The notes beneath the pieces were generated by a model that did no database searches, was not told the DNA's origin, and worked only from the letters and a program-made list of their open reading frames with translations. 64,000 nucleotides of DNA from assembly GCF_002835465.1 (NCBI RefSeq), contig NZ_PIZM01000002.1, forward strand, positions 424,398 to 488,397, in the 5' to 3' direction. This document shows, one piece after another, positions 54,585 to 63,033 of this stretch. Made by a program: the position numbers and the translations under genes. The stretch is from Psychromonas sp. psych-6C06. GTDB taxonomy: Bacteria > Pseudomonadota > Gammaproteobacteria > Enterobacterales > Psychromonadaceae. Numbering within the stretch: position 1 is the stretch's first letter; every line of letters starts with the position of its first letter.

Positions 54585-56294
54585 CTAGCCAATGGAAACT
54601 GTTGAATATTGTGCCATGATCGCGAGTAAGAACCAACCACCATGGGGGATCCACTGTTCACCCCAACGCCAATTTTGCAACATATCATCAGCTTGGTCTT
54701 GTGGCTTAAACGCAATATCTGACTCATTATCAAAACCACTAGTAATACCGTTACATACACCACCTTTAGCATTAAAGAAGCCAAGATCTGGAAGATAATC
54801 GGGATTGTTATAACCCACACCATCAAACATACACATGTCATACGGATTTAAACCGACAATCCAATTTAAAGCTGACTGGGCATAAGCGTCGAGCGAAGTA
54901 ATAAGTTGTTCATCAGTTAGGTGTTTTTTACTTAAATGCACCATTGAAGCTAAAGAGCCTAAACGCGCATTTTCGCCTTGCCACCAATAACCACTCTCAT
55001 TGTTATGACTGATGAAAAAAGCACTACGTTTTGTTTCATTGACACCTTTAACATATTGCCTTGGGTAATCAAATGGGTTGAAAACTTCACTGCTGATCGA
55101 TAATTCAAATTTTAATGCATTGGTAATCACTTGAATTGTATTTTGTTGCAATTCAACGTCGTCTTCTATCTCAACGTATTGACTTAATGCAATAACAGGA
55201 AGGCCAGCTTCTGCCGCATGGAAGTAGGGACGAGAGCCATCACTATTGGCAGCCCAAAAATGCAACTGCTGTTCATCGGATTTCTGACGAAGTGTTAGTT
55301 TATCAGCCCATAATCGAGCTTGTTGTAAGTATTTTTGGTCTGCACTACTGCTATACAACTCAACAGTAGCCATCAAAGCACAGTATTCATCGATAATGTT
55401 AGCGACACCGTCATTGCAATAAAGATGATTATGTTCAACAAGATGCCAATAAGCTTTTTCAGCAGCGTTTAAATACTGTTCAGCAGTAAATTCACCACCA
55501 GTGGGTCTTCGGTATGCAACGGCAAGCGCAGCGATAGCAATTCCAGCACCTTGACGAAATGCAGCTTGGTAATCTTCGGTTTTATCACCTGATTGCCTTT
55601 CATAGGCGCATAATTCACGCTGCGTGGGATCTTTGCTCCACTTATCAAAAACCGTAGTGTAGAAATAACCGCTTTCACTTTGCATACGCATAATGAAGTC
55701 GGCACCAAAAATGGCCTCTTCTTGTAAGCGTACGACTGAATATTTAGCAAATTCGTTGTTATTTTTAAGCAGGTCTAAACCTTTAAACATATTCCATACA
55801 ATCATAGGGATCTGCTGTGGGTTCATGTAATTAGCAAAAGAAAGATGACTAAAATATTTACTTAAATCACCTGAAGCATCATACCAGCCGCCATGCACGT
55901 CTACTTTTTTATCACTTCCTAAAACTAACGCTTGATGATCATGCTTATCGTAAATGCCACCACAACGTTGCCCTTTGAAATAATGTAAAAGATCAGAAAA
56001 GCAGTGCCCCATTAAAAGGCCAGTCCCTATTTCAAAAGAGTGAGATTGAACATTATCAAGACGTAAAAAATAGTGACCAGCAGTTTGAAAATCAGAGAAA
56101 TCAATGAGGTAAAAATAACCTTGTGACCATTGGTCGACAGTGCCGGATGATAAAATGGGAAGATGTTGGATTGCTTCTCCGCTAGTGGCGGATACTAATT
56201 CTATTTGCGAGATGTTTAAACGTGTTTCAGTTTGCAGAACTGCTTGCTTTGCCCCAACACATTCATAACCGATATGATTGGTAAGTAATTTCAC
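54585..56294 (-). CDS. cytoplasmic GH9 glucosaminidase (VC0615 type)
   Basis: A 569-residue GH9 enzyme with no signal peptide. An Ig-like domain (LLTNHIGYECVGAKQAVL) is followed by the (alpha/alpha)6 domain, with DVHGGWYDASGD (base) and WRWGEQWIPHGGW (candidate acid Glu). It is orthologous in place and sequence to V. cholerae VC0615. The Photobacterium profundum relative releases GlcN from chitosan oligomers, which fits its position directly before glucosamine kinase. The start is GTG, with AGGGGG upstream. It shares WWQGENARL, FYTTVFDKW/QW and other blocks with the GH9 at 34875. Confidence 0.9.
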   Translation of the reverse strand: MKLLTNHIGYECVGAKQAVLQTETRLNISQIELVSATSGEAIQHLPILSSGTVDQWSQGYFYLIDFSDFQTAGHYFLRLDNVQSHSFEIGTGLLMGHCFSDLLHYFKGQRCGGIYDKHDHQALVLGSDKKVDVHGGWYDASGDLSKYFSHLSFANYMNPQQIPMIVWNMFKGLDLLKNNNEFAKYSVVRLQEEAIFGADFIMRMQSESGYFYTTVFDKWSKDPTQRELCAYERQSGDKTEDYQAAFRQGAGIAIAALAVAYRRPTGGEFTAEQYLNAAEKAYWHLVEHNHLYCNDGVANIIDEYCALMATVELYSSSADQKYLQQARLWADKLTLRQKSDEQQLHFWAANSDGSRPYFHAAEAGLPVIALSQYVEIEDDVELQQNTIQVITNALKFELSISSEVFNPFDYPRQYVKGVNETKRSAFFISHNNESGYWWQGENARLGSLASMVHLSKKHLTDEQLITSLDAYAQSALNWIVGLNPYDMCMFDGVGYNNPDYLPDLGFFNAKGGVCNGITSGFDNESDIAFKPQDQADDMLQNWRWGEQWIPHGGWFLLAIMAQYSTVSIG

Positions 56295-56376
56295 TTAACC
56301 CCCTAAAAACATCCCCGAGTATTTACTCGGGGATAACTAAATCACCACTCTAAGGAGAGTTGAGTGGTGTATTCAA

Positions 56377-57372
56377 CTACTGATCGTGCAAATGACAACG
56401 CACAAAGTGGTTTTCTGCAAGTTGTGTTACACCAGGTAACTCATCTTTACAGCGTTGTGTTGCATGTAAACAACGACCAGCAAATGGACAACCGATTGAA
56501 TCTGGCGTCCAAAGTGGGATTTCACCCTTATTACCTTCAAGCTTGCTATGGATAGATTTGCTTGGATCAGGCACAGCAGAAACAAGAAGCTGCGTATATG
56601 GATGTTGTGGACGATGAATGATTTCATCTGTATCGCCCCATTCAACCATGTGTCCTACGTACATTACACATAAATCTTCAGCGATGTAACGTGCTGTTGC
56701 GATATCATGCGTGATGTAAAGTAATGACATTTTACGTTCAGACTTCATCTCTTCCATTAGGTTTAGTACACCTGCACGGATAGAAACGTCAAGCATTGAA
56801 GTCGGCTCATCGGCTAATACAACCTCTGCACCTACTGCAATATTTCGCGCTAAGTTAACACGTTGACGCTGTCCACCTGACAGCTGATGCGGGAACTTGG
56901 CAGCCGTTTCTTTAGCAGGGTTTAAACCAACTTGCTCAAGCAGATCGTAAATACGCTCTTGTAGTTCTTTATCGTTACCCGGTGTTACTTTTTTGTGAAT
57001 CTTTAACGGGCGCGCAATATGATGGAATATATTATGCGTTGGGTTTAAAGAACCAAACGGGTCTTGCCATACCATTTGAACACCTTCACGGTATTTCATT
57101 AGGTCAGCGTGCTTTTTAATTGTTTGAATGTCGCGACCACGGTATAAAATTTCACCGCTCGTTGGTGCATACATTTTTGCAATCATCTTCGCGATAGTTG
57201 ATTTACCAGATCCTGATTCACCTACTACCGACATACCGCGACTTTTGTACATTTTGAACGATACATCATTAGATGCACGCATCATTGGCTGTTTTAAAGC
57301 GTTACTGCTGACCTTGAAATCTTTTATGATGTTCTTGCCTTCAATCAGTAACTCGCCATATTTTTCACTCAT
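56377..57372 (-). CDS. chitooligosaccharide ABC importer ATPase 2 (DppF type)
   Basis: A 331-residue ABC ATPase with Walker A GESGSGKST, Q-loop MVWQDPFGSLNP, signature LSGGQRQRVNLARN and Walker B VVLADEPTSMLD. The C-terminal cysteine cluster CPFAGRCLHATQRC is typical of oligopeptide-family ATPases. It corresponds to V. cholerae VC0616 and works with the ATPase gene 30 bp upstream as a heterodimer. Confidence 0.93.
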   Translation of the reverse strand: MSEKYGELLIEGKNIIKDFKVSSNALKQPMMRASNDVSFKMYKSRGMSVVGESGSGKSTIAKMIAKMYAPTSGEILYRGRDIQTIKKHADLMKYREGVQMVWQDPFGSLNPTHNIFHHIARPLKIHKKVTPGNDKELQERIYDLLEQVGLNPAKETAAKFPHQLSGGQRQRVNLARNIAVGAEVVLADEPTSMLDVSIRAGVLNLMEEMKSERKMSLLYITHDIATARYIAEDLCVMYVGHMVEWGDTDEIIHRPQHPYTQLLVSAVPDPSKSIHSKLEGNKGEIPLWTPDSIGCPFAGRCLHATQRCKDELPGVTQLAENHFVRCHLHDQ

Positions 57373-57402
57373 AATTTTTTCCTTCTAAATCCGATGGTCT
57401 GT

Positions 57403-58416
57403 CTACGCTGTTTCAACTTCAACGAACTTGATTGCTTCACCTGCTTTCGCTAAATGACAGTTAGACATATGTCCAGCTTCAATTTCGCGTAGCGGGTTAG
57501 CGGTAGTACGGCAAACTTCTTCAACACGTGTACAACGTGCTTGGAAGCGACAGCCAGTTGGAATATCTAACAGATTCAGTGGATTACCAGGAATACCAAT
57601 TAATTCTGCTTTAGGCCCAGTTAACGATGGGAAAGAGTTACCTAAACCATGTGTATATGGGTGATACGGATTTTTCAAAATATCTTGCGCACTTGCCACT
57701 TCGATTAGCTGACCAGAATACATGATGCCGATACGGTCTGAGAACTCTACCATTAATGATAAATCATGCGTAATGAATAGAATTGAGAAACCAAACTCTT
57801 CTTTTAGTGCGTAGATTTTTTGTAGAATTTCACGTTGTACAACAACATCAAGTGCCGTTGTTGGCTCATCCATAATGATTAGTTTTGGATTAAGCGCTAA
57901 GGCAATCGCGATAACCAAACGTTGACGCATACCGCCTGAAAATTGGTGCGGGTAATCCGTTAAACGATTTGGATGGATATCTACAATTTGTAATAACTGT
58001 TCAGCGCGTTTAACTGCTTCATACTTATTTTTATTCGTATGGCGCATGATAACGTCGGTGAACTGATCAACGATTGGAATTACCGGATTCAATGCATTCA
58101 TTGCACTTTGGAATACCATCGACATTTGGCTCCAACGGAACACAGTCATCTCACCATCGCTCAGTTTCATGATGTCATTCATTTTGCCATCATCATCGGC
58201 AAAGAATACTTCACCGCCACTAATAAATGCGGGTGGCTTATGTAGACGCATTAAAGCAAATGCAATCGTTGATTTACCACAGCCAGACTCACCGGCTAGA
58301 CCGAATACTTCGCCCTTACCAATATCAAAGCTTACGTTATTTACAGCTCTTACATCGCCCGCTGCGGTGATGTAGTCAACACAAAGGTTGCGGATTGAAA
58401 TTTGTGGAGTAGTCAT
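57403..58416 (-). CDS. chitooligosaccharide ABC importer ATPase 1 (DppD type)
   Basis: A 337-residue ABC ATPase with Walker A GESGCGKST, FSGGMRQRLVIAIAL and LIIMDEPTTALD, and the C-terminal cluster CRFQARCTRVEEVC. It is the equivalent of VC0617. The start overlaps the upstream permease stop by one base (TAATG), so translation is coupled. Confidence 0.93.
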   Translation of the reverse strand: MTTPQISIRNLCVDYITAAGDVRAVNNVSFDIGKGEVFGLAGESGCGKSTIAFALMRLHKPPAFISGGEVFFADDDGKMNDIMKLSDGEMTVFRWSQMSMVFQSAMNALNPVIPIVDQFTDVIMRHTNKNKYEAVKRAEQLLQIVDIHPNRLTDYPHQFSGGMRQRLVIAIALALNPKLIIMDEPTTALDVVVQREILQKIYALKEEFGFSILFITHDLSLMVEFSDRIGIMYSGQLIEVASAQDILKNPYHPYTHGLGNSFPSLTGPKAELIGIPGNPLNLLDIPTGCRFQARCTRVEEVCRTTANPLREIEAGHMSNCHLAKAGEAIKFVEVETA

Positions 58417-59462
58417 TATTTTGCATCCCTTGCTAAGTCTTTTTCACCAGGAAAGTGTGGCGCTTCAGCTTTTACATGAGCGGCACGTGCTTTTTGATCT
58501 GCTTTTTGCATTTTTGCAAAACGTTTCATACCAGGGTTTGAACGTAGTTGTGGATTCGCAATTTCATCTACCGCGAAGTTTAACAGTGCAAGACCAATCG
58601 AAAGTGTAATCAGTGCACCACAAGGTGCCATTAATTCCCACCATGCGCCAATCAACATTGAAGATGATGTTTGTACGTTATACAGCATGATTCCCCAACT
58701 GATTGTACCTGGGTCACCAAGACCTAAGAACGAAATAGTTGCTTCCATCATGATTGCATACATTACAGAACCGATGAAACTTGCACCTACGATAGAGATA
58801 AGGTTTGGTAGTATCTCGATAAAGATAATACGTATACGAGACTCACCTAATACTTCAGCAGCTTTTACAAACTCTTTTTCACTTAAAGACATTGTTTGAG
58901 CGCGTATTACACGTGCGCCCCATGCCCAGGATGTGAAACCAATAATCAGAGCAATGGTTAAAGGTCCCGCTTCACCGATGAAAGCAGCTAGTACAAATAG
59001 TAATGGGTATTGTGGGATTACTAACATGACGTTCATTGCAGCTGATAAAATATCATCAACGCGTCCGCCAAAGTAACCAGCAGAGATACCGATAATTGTC
59101 GCTAAGAAACATACAACGATACCAGCACCAAAACCTACCGCTAGTGATACACGTGCACCGTATGCAAGCTGTGACCAAATATCGCGGCCCATACGTGATG
59201 TACCCATAACATGCTCAGCTTTTTTCGACATTAACATAGTACGTTTGTCATTTGCTAAGTTAGTTGCAACCCAACCATCCGGAGATGCTTGTGCAATTTT
59301 AACAACCATACTTGGGTACTCATGTGGTTTACCCGTACGCTTGTCTGGAACGTGACCAGTAATTAATGGCGCGAAGACAGCCATAAAGATAAACGTAAAT
59401 AGAATAATTGAACCAAATAACGCTTTATTGTTATTTTTCAATATATTAATAATACCTTTCAT
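58416..59462 (-). CDS. chitooligosaccharide ABC permease (DppC type)
   Basis: A 348-residue permease with an N-terminal anchor helix (15-35), a periplasmic stretch, and five helices with the EAA loop AAEVLGESRIRIIFIEILPN. It carries the DppC signature HVMGTSRMGRDIWSQLAYGARVSL. A charged tail (KADQKARAAHVKAEAPHFPGEK) extends beyond the paralogue at 38427. It is the equivalent of VC0618. Confidence 0.92.
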   Translation of the reverse strand: MKGIINILKNNNKALFGSIILFTFIFMAVFAPLITGHVPDKRTGKPHEYPSMVVKIAQASPDGWVATNLANDKRTMLMSKKAEHVMGTSRMGRDIWSQLAYGARVSLAVGFGAGIVVCFLATIIGISAGYFGGRVDDILSAAMNVMLVIPQYPLLFVLAAFIGEAGPLTIALIIGFTSWAWGARVIRAQTMSLSEKEFVKAAEVLGESRIRIIFIEILPNLISIVGASFIGSVMYAIMMEATISFLGLGDPGTISWGIMLYNVQTSSSMLIGAWWELMAPCGALITLSIGLALLNFAVDEIANPQLRSNPGMKRFAKMQKADQKARAAHVKAEAPHFPGEKDLARDAK

Positions 59463-59466
59463 AGTT

Positions 59467-60450
59467 TTATGCTCCCTTACGAAGGCGAGGATCTAGCAAT
59501 ACATAAAGCATGTCCGCTAGTAAGTTGAAGAACAACATAAACAATGTCATAACTAGTAACTGACCTTGTAGTACCTGATAATCACGTGCATTGATTGCGT
59601 TTAACAGTACTGTACCAAGACCTGGGTAGTTAAAGATGATTTCAATAATCATTTGACCACCGATTGCCATACCGAGTGACATAGAAAGTGCAGTTACACT
59701 TGGTAGCATTGCGTTACGTGCAGCGTAGTTAAATACAACACGGTTTTCGCTTAGGCCCTTACCTTTTGCCATGGTGATGTAATCTTCACCTAACAAGTTA
59801 ATCATGTTGTTACGCATTGCGATTAAGAAACCACCAACTTGTACAATCGTTGCACCAAGTAATGGTAAAACAGCATGGTAAGCAACATCTTTAATAAAGG
59901 TCCAGCTAGTCCAGTCAGGTGTTACACCAGGAGTATATGCGTAACTAGTCGGGAACCATCGCAGACTAATTGCAAATACAAAGAGTAACAACATTGCTGT
60001 TACAACCTGAGGTACCGCTTGAATAACCAACATACCAGGGGAGAAAATGGTATCGAACTTACTGCCACGTTTCCAAGCAGCAAAAATACCTAAGATAGAA
60101 CCCATCGTGAATGACAATAGTACCGCACTACCAGCTAAAAATAGTGACCAACCAACTGCATTCCCCAGTACTGTATTTACTGATAGTGGGTAAAATTGTA
60201 CTGAAACACCTAAGTCCCAGGTTAAAACACTTTTTAAGTACATACCAAATTGTACATAAAGAGGACCATCTACAAAGCCTAGTAGCTCTTTCATCGCTGC
60301 AATACGCTCAGGCGTTACCTGTACAGTTGCATTCGCGAACATCATGGTAACTGGGTCACCTGGCATCGCGCGCGGAATAATAAAGTTCAAGGTTGCCGCA
60401 AATAGCAACGCAATAAAGTAAAACGATAAACGTCTTAAGAAAAACCCCAT
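59467..60450 (-). CDS. chitooligosaccharide ABC permease (DppB type)
   Basis: A 327-residue, six-helix permease. NFIIPRAMPGDPVTMMF is at the N-terminus, and the EAA loop is MAKGKGLSENRVVFNYAARNAMLP. It is the equivalent of VC0619. It is separated from the binding-protein gene by 229 bp that carry hairpins, and followed 4 bp later by the DppC-type gene. Confidence 0.92.
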   Translation of the reverse strand: MGFFLRRLSFYFIALLFAATLNFIIPRAMPGDPVTMMFANATVQVTPERIAAMKELLGFVDGPLYVQFGMYLKSVLTWDLGVSVQFYPLSVNTVLGNAVGWSLFLAGSAVLLSFTMGSILGIFAAWKRGSKFDTIFSPGMLVIQAVPQVVTAMLLLFVFAISLRWFPTSYAYTPGVTPDWTSWTFIKDVAYHAVLPLLGATIVQVGGFLIAMRNNMINLLGEDYITMAKGKGLSENRVVFNYAARNAMLPSVTALSMSLGMAIGGQMIIEIIFNYPGLGTVLLNAINARDYQVLQGQLLVMTLFMLFFNLLADMLYVLLDPRLRKGA

Positions 60451-60646
60451 AACTTACACCTTAATAATCCATTACTTTGTCCACTTCTTTAAGTGGCATA
60501 TGGAATATGGAAAAAATGAATTACGACTTTCTAGTCATAATAATAAAAATCGGGAAGAAAAAGAAAGGCACCGCACTTGTGTGCCATAAATCTACAAACT
60601 ATTTAACTGTCTTAACAAGCTCGTAACATAAAGGAGCTTAATTAAA

Positions 60647-60669
60647 AAAGGCACACAATGTGTGCCTTT
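60647..60669 (-). terminator. intra-operon hairpin after the binding-protein gene
   Basis: AAAGGCACAC-AAT-GTGTGCCTTT is a perfect 10-bp stem right after the binding-protein stop, with a T-rich tail on the minus strand. It probably acts as a partial terminator or mRNA stabiliser, so that more binding protein than permease is made. A second small hairpin CCACTT-CTTT-AAGTGG is at 60481-60496. Confidence 0.7.
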
Positions 60670-60679
60670 CGAAAACCGA

Positions 60680-62350
60680 TTATTTAACCGGTTTTAAGTC
60701 TAACACTTGAAGTAGACGCTCAGGAATACCAGCCCAAATCATTGGACGGCCACCTGGGTTCTTCTCGTTCCACCAACCTGCAAAACGGCCTGTGTTGTAC
60801 TGGAAGTTGTATAGACCAGACATTACAGGGATAGTCACTTGATCTTCAGCAATGATTGCTTGGATTTCGTGAGCCATTTTAAGTTGCTCTGCTTTATCAG
60901 CAGTTTTGTAGAAGCTACCTAATAAAGAATCAACTTTCTCGTTTTTCCAATGGTGCATTGCGAAACGTGGCGATGCAGAGTTTTGGAATTTAGAGTTGTA
61001 AGCGCTGTCCCAGTATGTGTATGGGTCAGAACCGTGGAAGTAGTTAGTGTAAGCTACATCGTAAGTCGCATCTTGCATCGCTTTGTTGTAAACAGCGAAA
61101 TCAGGAGTACGTGCTTTAGCTTGGATACCAACTTCTTCTAGTTGCTCAACAGCAAGTTGTACTGTGTTGTTGAAATCAGACCAGCCATTTGGCGATTGAA
61201 TTTCAAGAACAAAAGATTTACCAGATGGAGTTTCAACGAAACCATCATCATTTAAATCTTTAAAGCCAGCTTTAGCAAGTAGTGCTTGAGCACCTTCAAC
61301 GTTGTATGTGTTGAATTTTTTGTACTTGTTATGTACTGCTTCATCAGACCATGCTTCGAAAGCGTAACCAAGACCAGAAGCGAAATCATTTGTTACACCA
61401 GCACCGTAGAATGCGATGTCGATGATTGTTTGACGGTCAATAGCCATTGAGAATGCACGACGGAAGTCAACGTTAGTTAATGCTTCGTTTTTCGCTGCAT
61501 CTGGGTTCTTGAAGTTAACAACAAACGCTTGAGTACCAGCTGGCGTTAACCAGTATTTGTGGTTAGGGCTCTTAGAAGCGTAAGTCTTATCCATATCTGG
61601 GATGAAAGATGAAGACCAATCGATTTCAGAGTTGATTGCTTTAGCAAGGAACTGATCGTTGTTAGCAATTTGTGGCATACGGATACAATCAACATCTAGA
61701 TTGTCAGCGTCCCAGTAAGTTGCTTCTGTACATTGAACGTATAGCGTAGGAGTAAACGTTTCAATTGCAGTGAAAGGACCAGTACCTACTGGATTTTCAT
61801 TCATAAACTCTTCAGGCTTATCAATTTTTGACCAGATGTGTTGTGGAACAACAGGTACTTTAACGATTTCGTAAGGTGCATTTGAGTTAGCTTCAGCAAG
61901 TGTAAACTCAACTTTGTATTCGTTAACTTTCTTCGCGCCAGTTACGATTTTGTTCGCACCAGTTTGGTCTAGACCTGGGTTGTTTTTAAGAAGGTTGAAT
62001 GTATAAACAACATCATCTGCAGTGTATTTTTCACCGTCAGACCATTTAACACCTTCACGGATATCGAATGTTACAGACTTAAGGTCTTTAGCCATTTCGA
62101 AACCAGTTGCTAAACGAAATACAGGAGTATTACCTTTCATTTCGTTGAATACAGCCATTGGCTCATAAATGAAGTCAGTAGTTGTACGTAGGTTTGTAGC
62201 TAGGAACGGGTTAAAGTTACGGATTAAAGTTGGGTAAAAATCAGGAACGATTGTTACTTCACTTTTTGCAACTGCAACTTGAGGAGCTAATGTAGCAGAT
62301 GCTGCTAATACTAGCGCTGTGATTTTCGTTTTTTTAAAATTGGCAAACAT
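60680..62350 (-). CDS. cbp: chitooligosaccharide-binding protein
   Basis: This periplasmic SBP_bac_5 protein of 556 residues has a signal peptide (about 1-28, ending in QVAVA). It is the homologue of V. cholerae CBP (VC0620), which binds (GlcNAc)n, delivers it to the importer, and also holds the ChiS sensor inactive when empty. Hallmarks are LKSVTFDIREGVKWSDGEKYTADDVVYTF and a C-terminal WAGIPERLLQVL. It is the first gene of the operon and divergent from chiS. The long AT-rich leader contains strong inverted repeats. Confidence 0.93.
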   Translation of the reverse strand: MFANFKKTKITALVLAASATLAPQVAVAKSEVTIVPDFYPTLIRNFNPFLATNLRTTTDFIYEPMAVFNEMKGNTPVFRLATGFEMAKDLKSVTFDIREGVKWSDGEKYTADDVVYTFNLLKNNPGLDQTGANKIVTGAKKVNEYKVEFTLAEANSNAPYEIVKVPVVPQHIWSKIDKPEEFMNENPVGTGPFTAIETFTPTLYVQCTEATYWDADNLDVDCIRMPQIANNDQFLAKAINSEIDWSSSFIPDMDKTYASKSPNHKYWLTPAGTQAFVVNFKNPDAAKNEALTNVDFRRAFSMAIDRQTIIDIAFYGAGVTNDFASGLGYAFEAWSDEAVHNKYKKFNTYNVEGAQALLAKAGFKDLNDDGFVETPSGKSFVLEIQSPNGWSDFNNTVQLAVEQLEEVGIQAKARTPDFAVYNKAMQDATYDVAYTNYFHGSDPYTYWDSAYNSKFQNSASPRFAMHHWKNEKVDSLLGSFYKTADKAEQLKMAHEIQAIIAEDQVTIPVMSGLYNFQYNTGRFAGWWNEKNPGGRPMIWAGIPERLLQVLDLKPVK

Positions 62351-62503
62351 TTAGTAATCCTTACTATTTATTCTAACAATTAATAATTATACGTATTTAC
62401 ATTTATTAACTATAAACAGCCTCATTCTTGAGTAGATTCATAGCAACAAATCCGTTTCAAAACCAACACTGATAATATATTAAAATATTTTTGTGCACGG
62501 CTT

Positions 62504-62552
62504 GTGGGGTGTAGAAAACTACACTCTCGAACAAGAGTCAATACACCCCCAC
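62504..62552. promoter_or_regulatory. nested inverted repeats in the chitin operon promoter region
   Basis: Outer arms GTGGGGTGTA and TACACCCCCAC (one extra C) bracket an inner GTGTAG-AAAA-CTACAC (62509-62524) and ACTCT-N6-AGAGT. The cluster lies about 155 bp upstream of the binding-protein gene. In V. cholerae ChiS binds directly to the chb promoter, so these are candidate ChiS (or SlmA/CRP) sites; the assignment is inference. Confidence 0.5.
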
Positions 62553-63033
62553 GTAAAAAACGTCAATATAACTTAAAACAACGTTAAAAACGTTATTATT
62601 AGTTTTTTCAACAAGCGCCATTTAGCTTACTTCTTTGCTTTAGATCACTTTTACCTTAAAAACAAAAAACACAAAAGTTAGTAACCACAAACCCCAAAGC
62701 ACCCAAAATAAATCAAAACAAAACGTCAAACAGTAAAACAAGTTTTTAACAAAGGTAAAAAACAATAAAATTAACTAGTTTTGCCGATTCGTTGTGACCC
62801 TGCTCGCACTTTGTGAAAGATGCTTGGCAAAAACGTTAATTTATTAAAATGGCAGACTATTTCATGATAAATTAGCATTTAATTTCAAAGCAAATAAACA
62901 GCCTTTTTACACTTAATTAATATCGATTAATGGACATTAAAACTCATTGCTTTTTATATAAGAAAGAATAAAAAAACAGCTATTACTTTCACTTTTATCT
63001 CTTTATTTTAGTCACTAACTTGGTTTCAAATTA
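62553..63033. other. AT-rich leader between chitin operon and chiS
   Basis: No ORF or RNA gene was recognised. It contains AACGTTAAAAACGTT and long A/T tracts. Promoters for both chiS and the chitin operon are expected in or next to this region. Confidence 0.5.
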
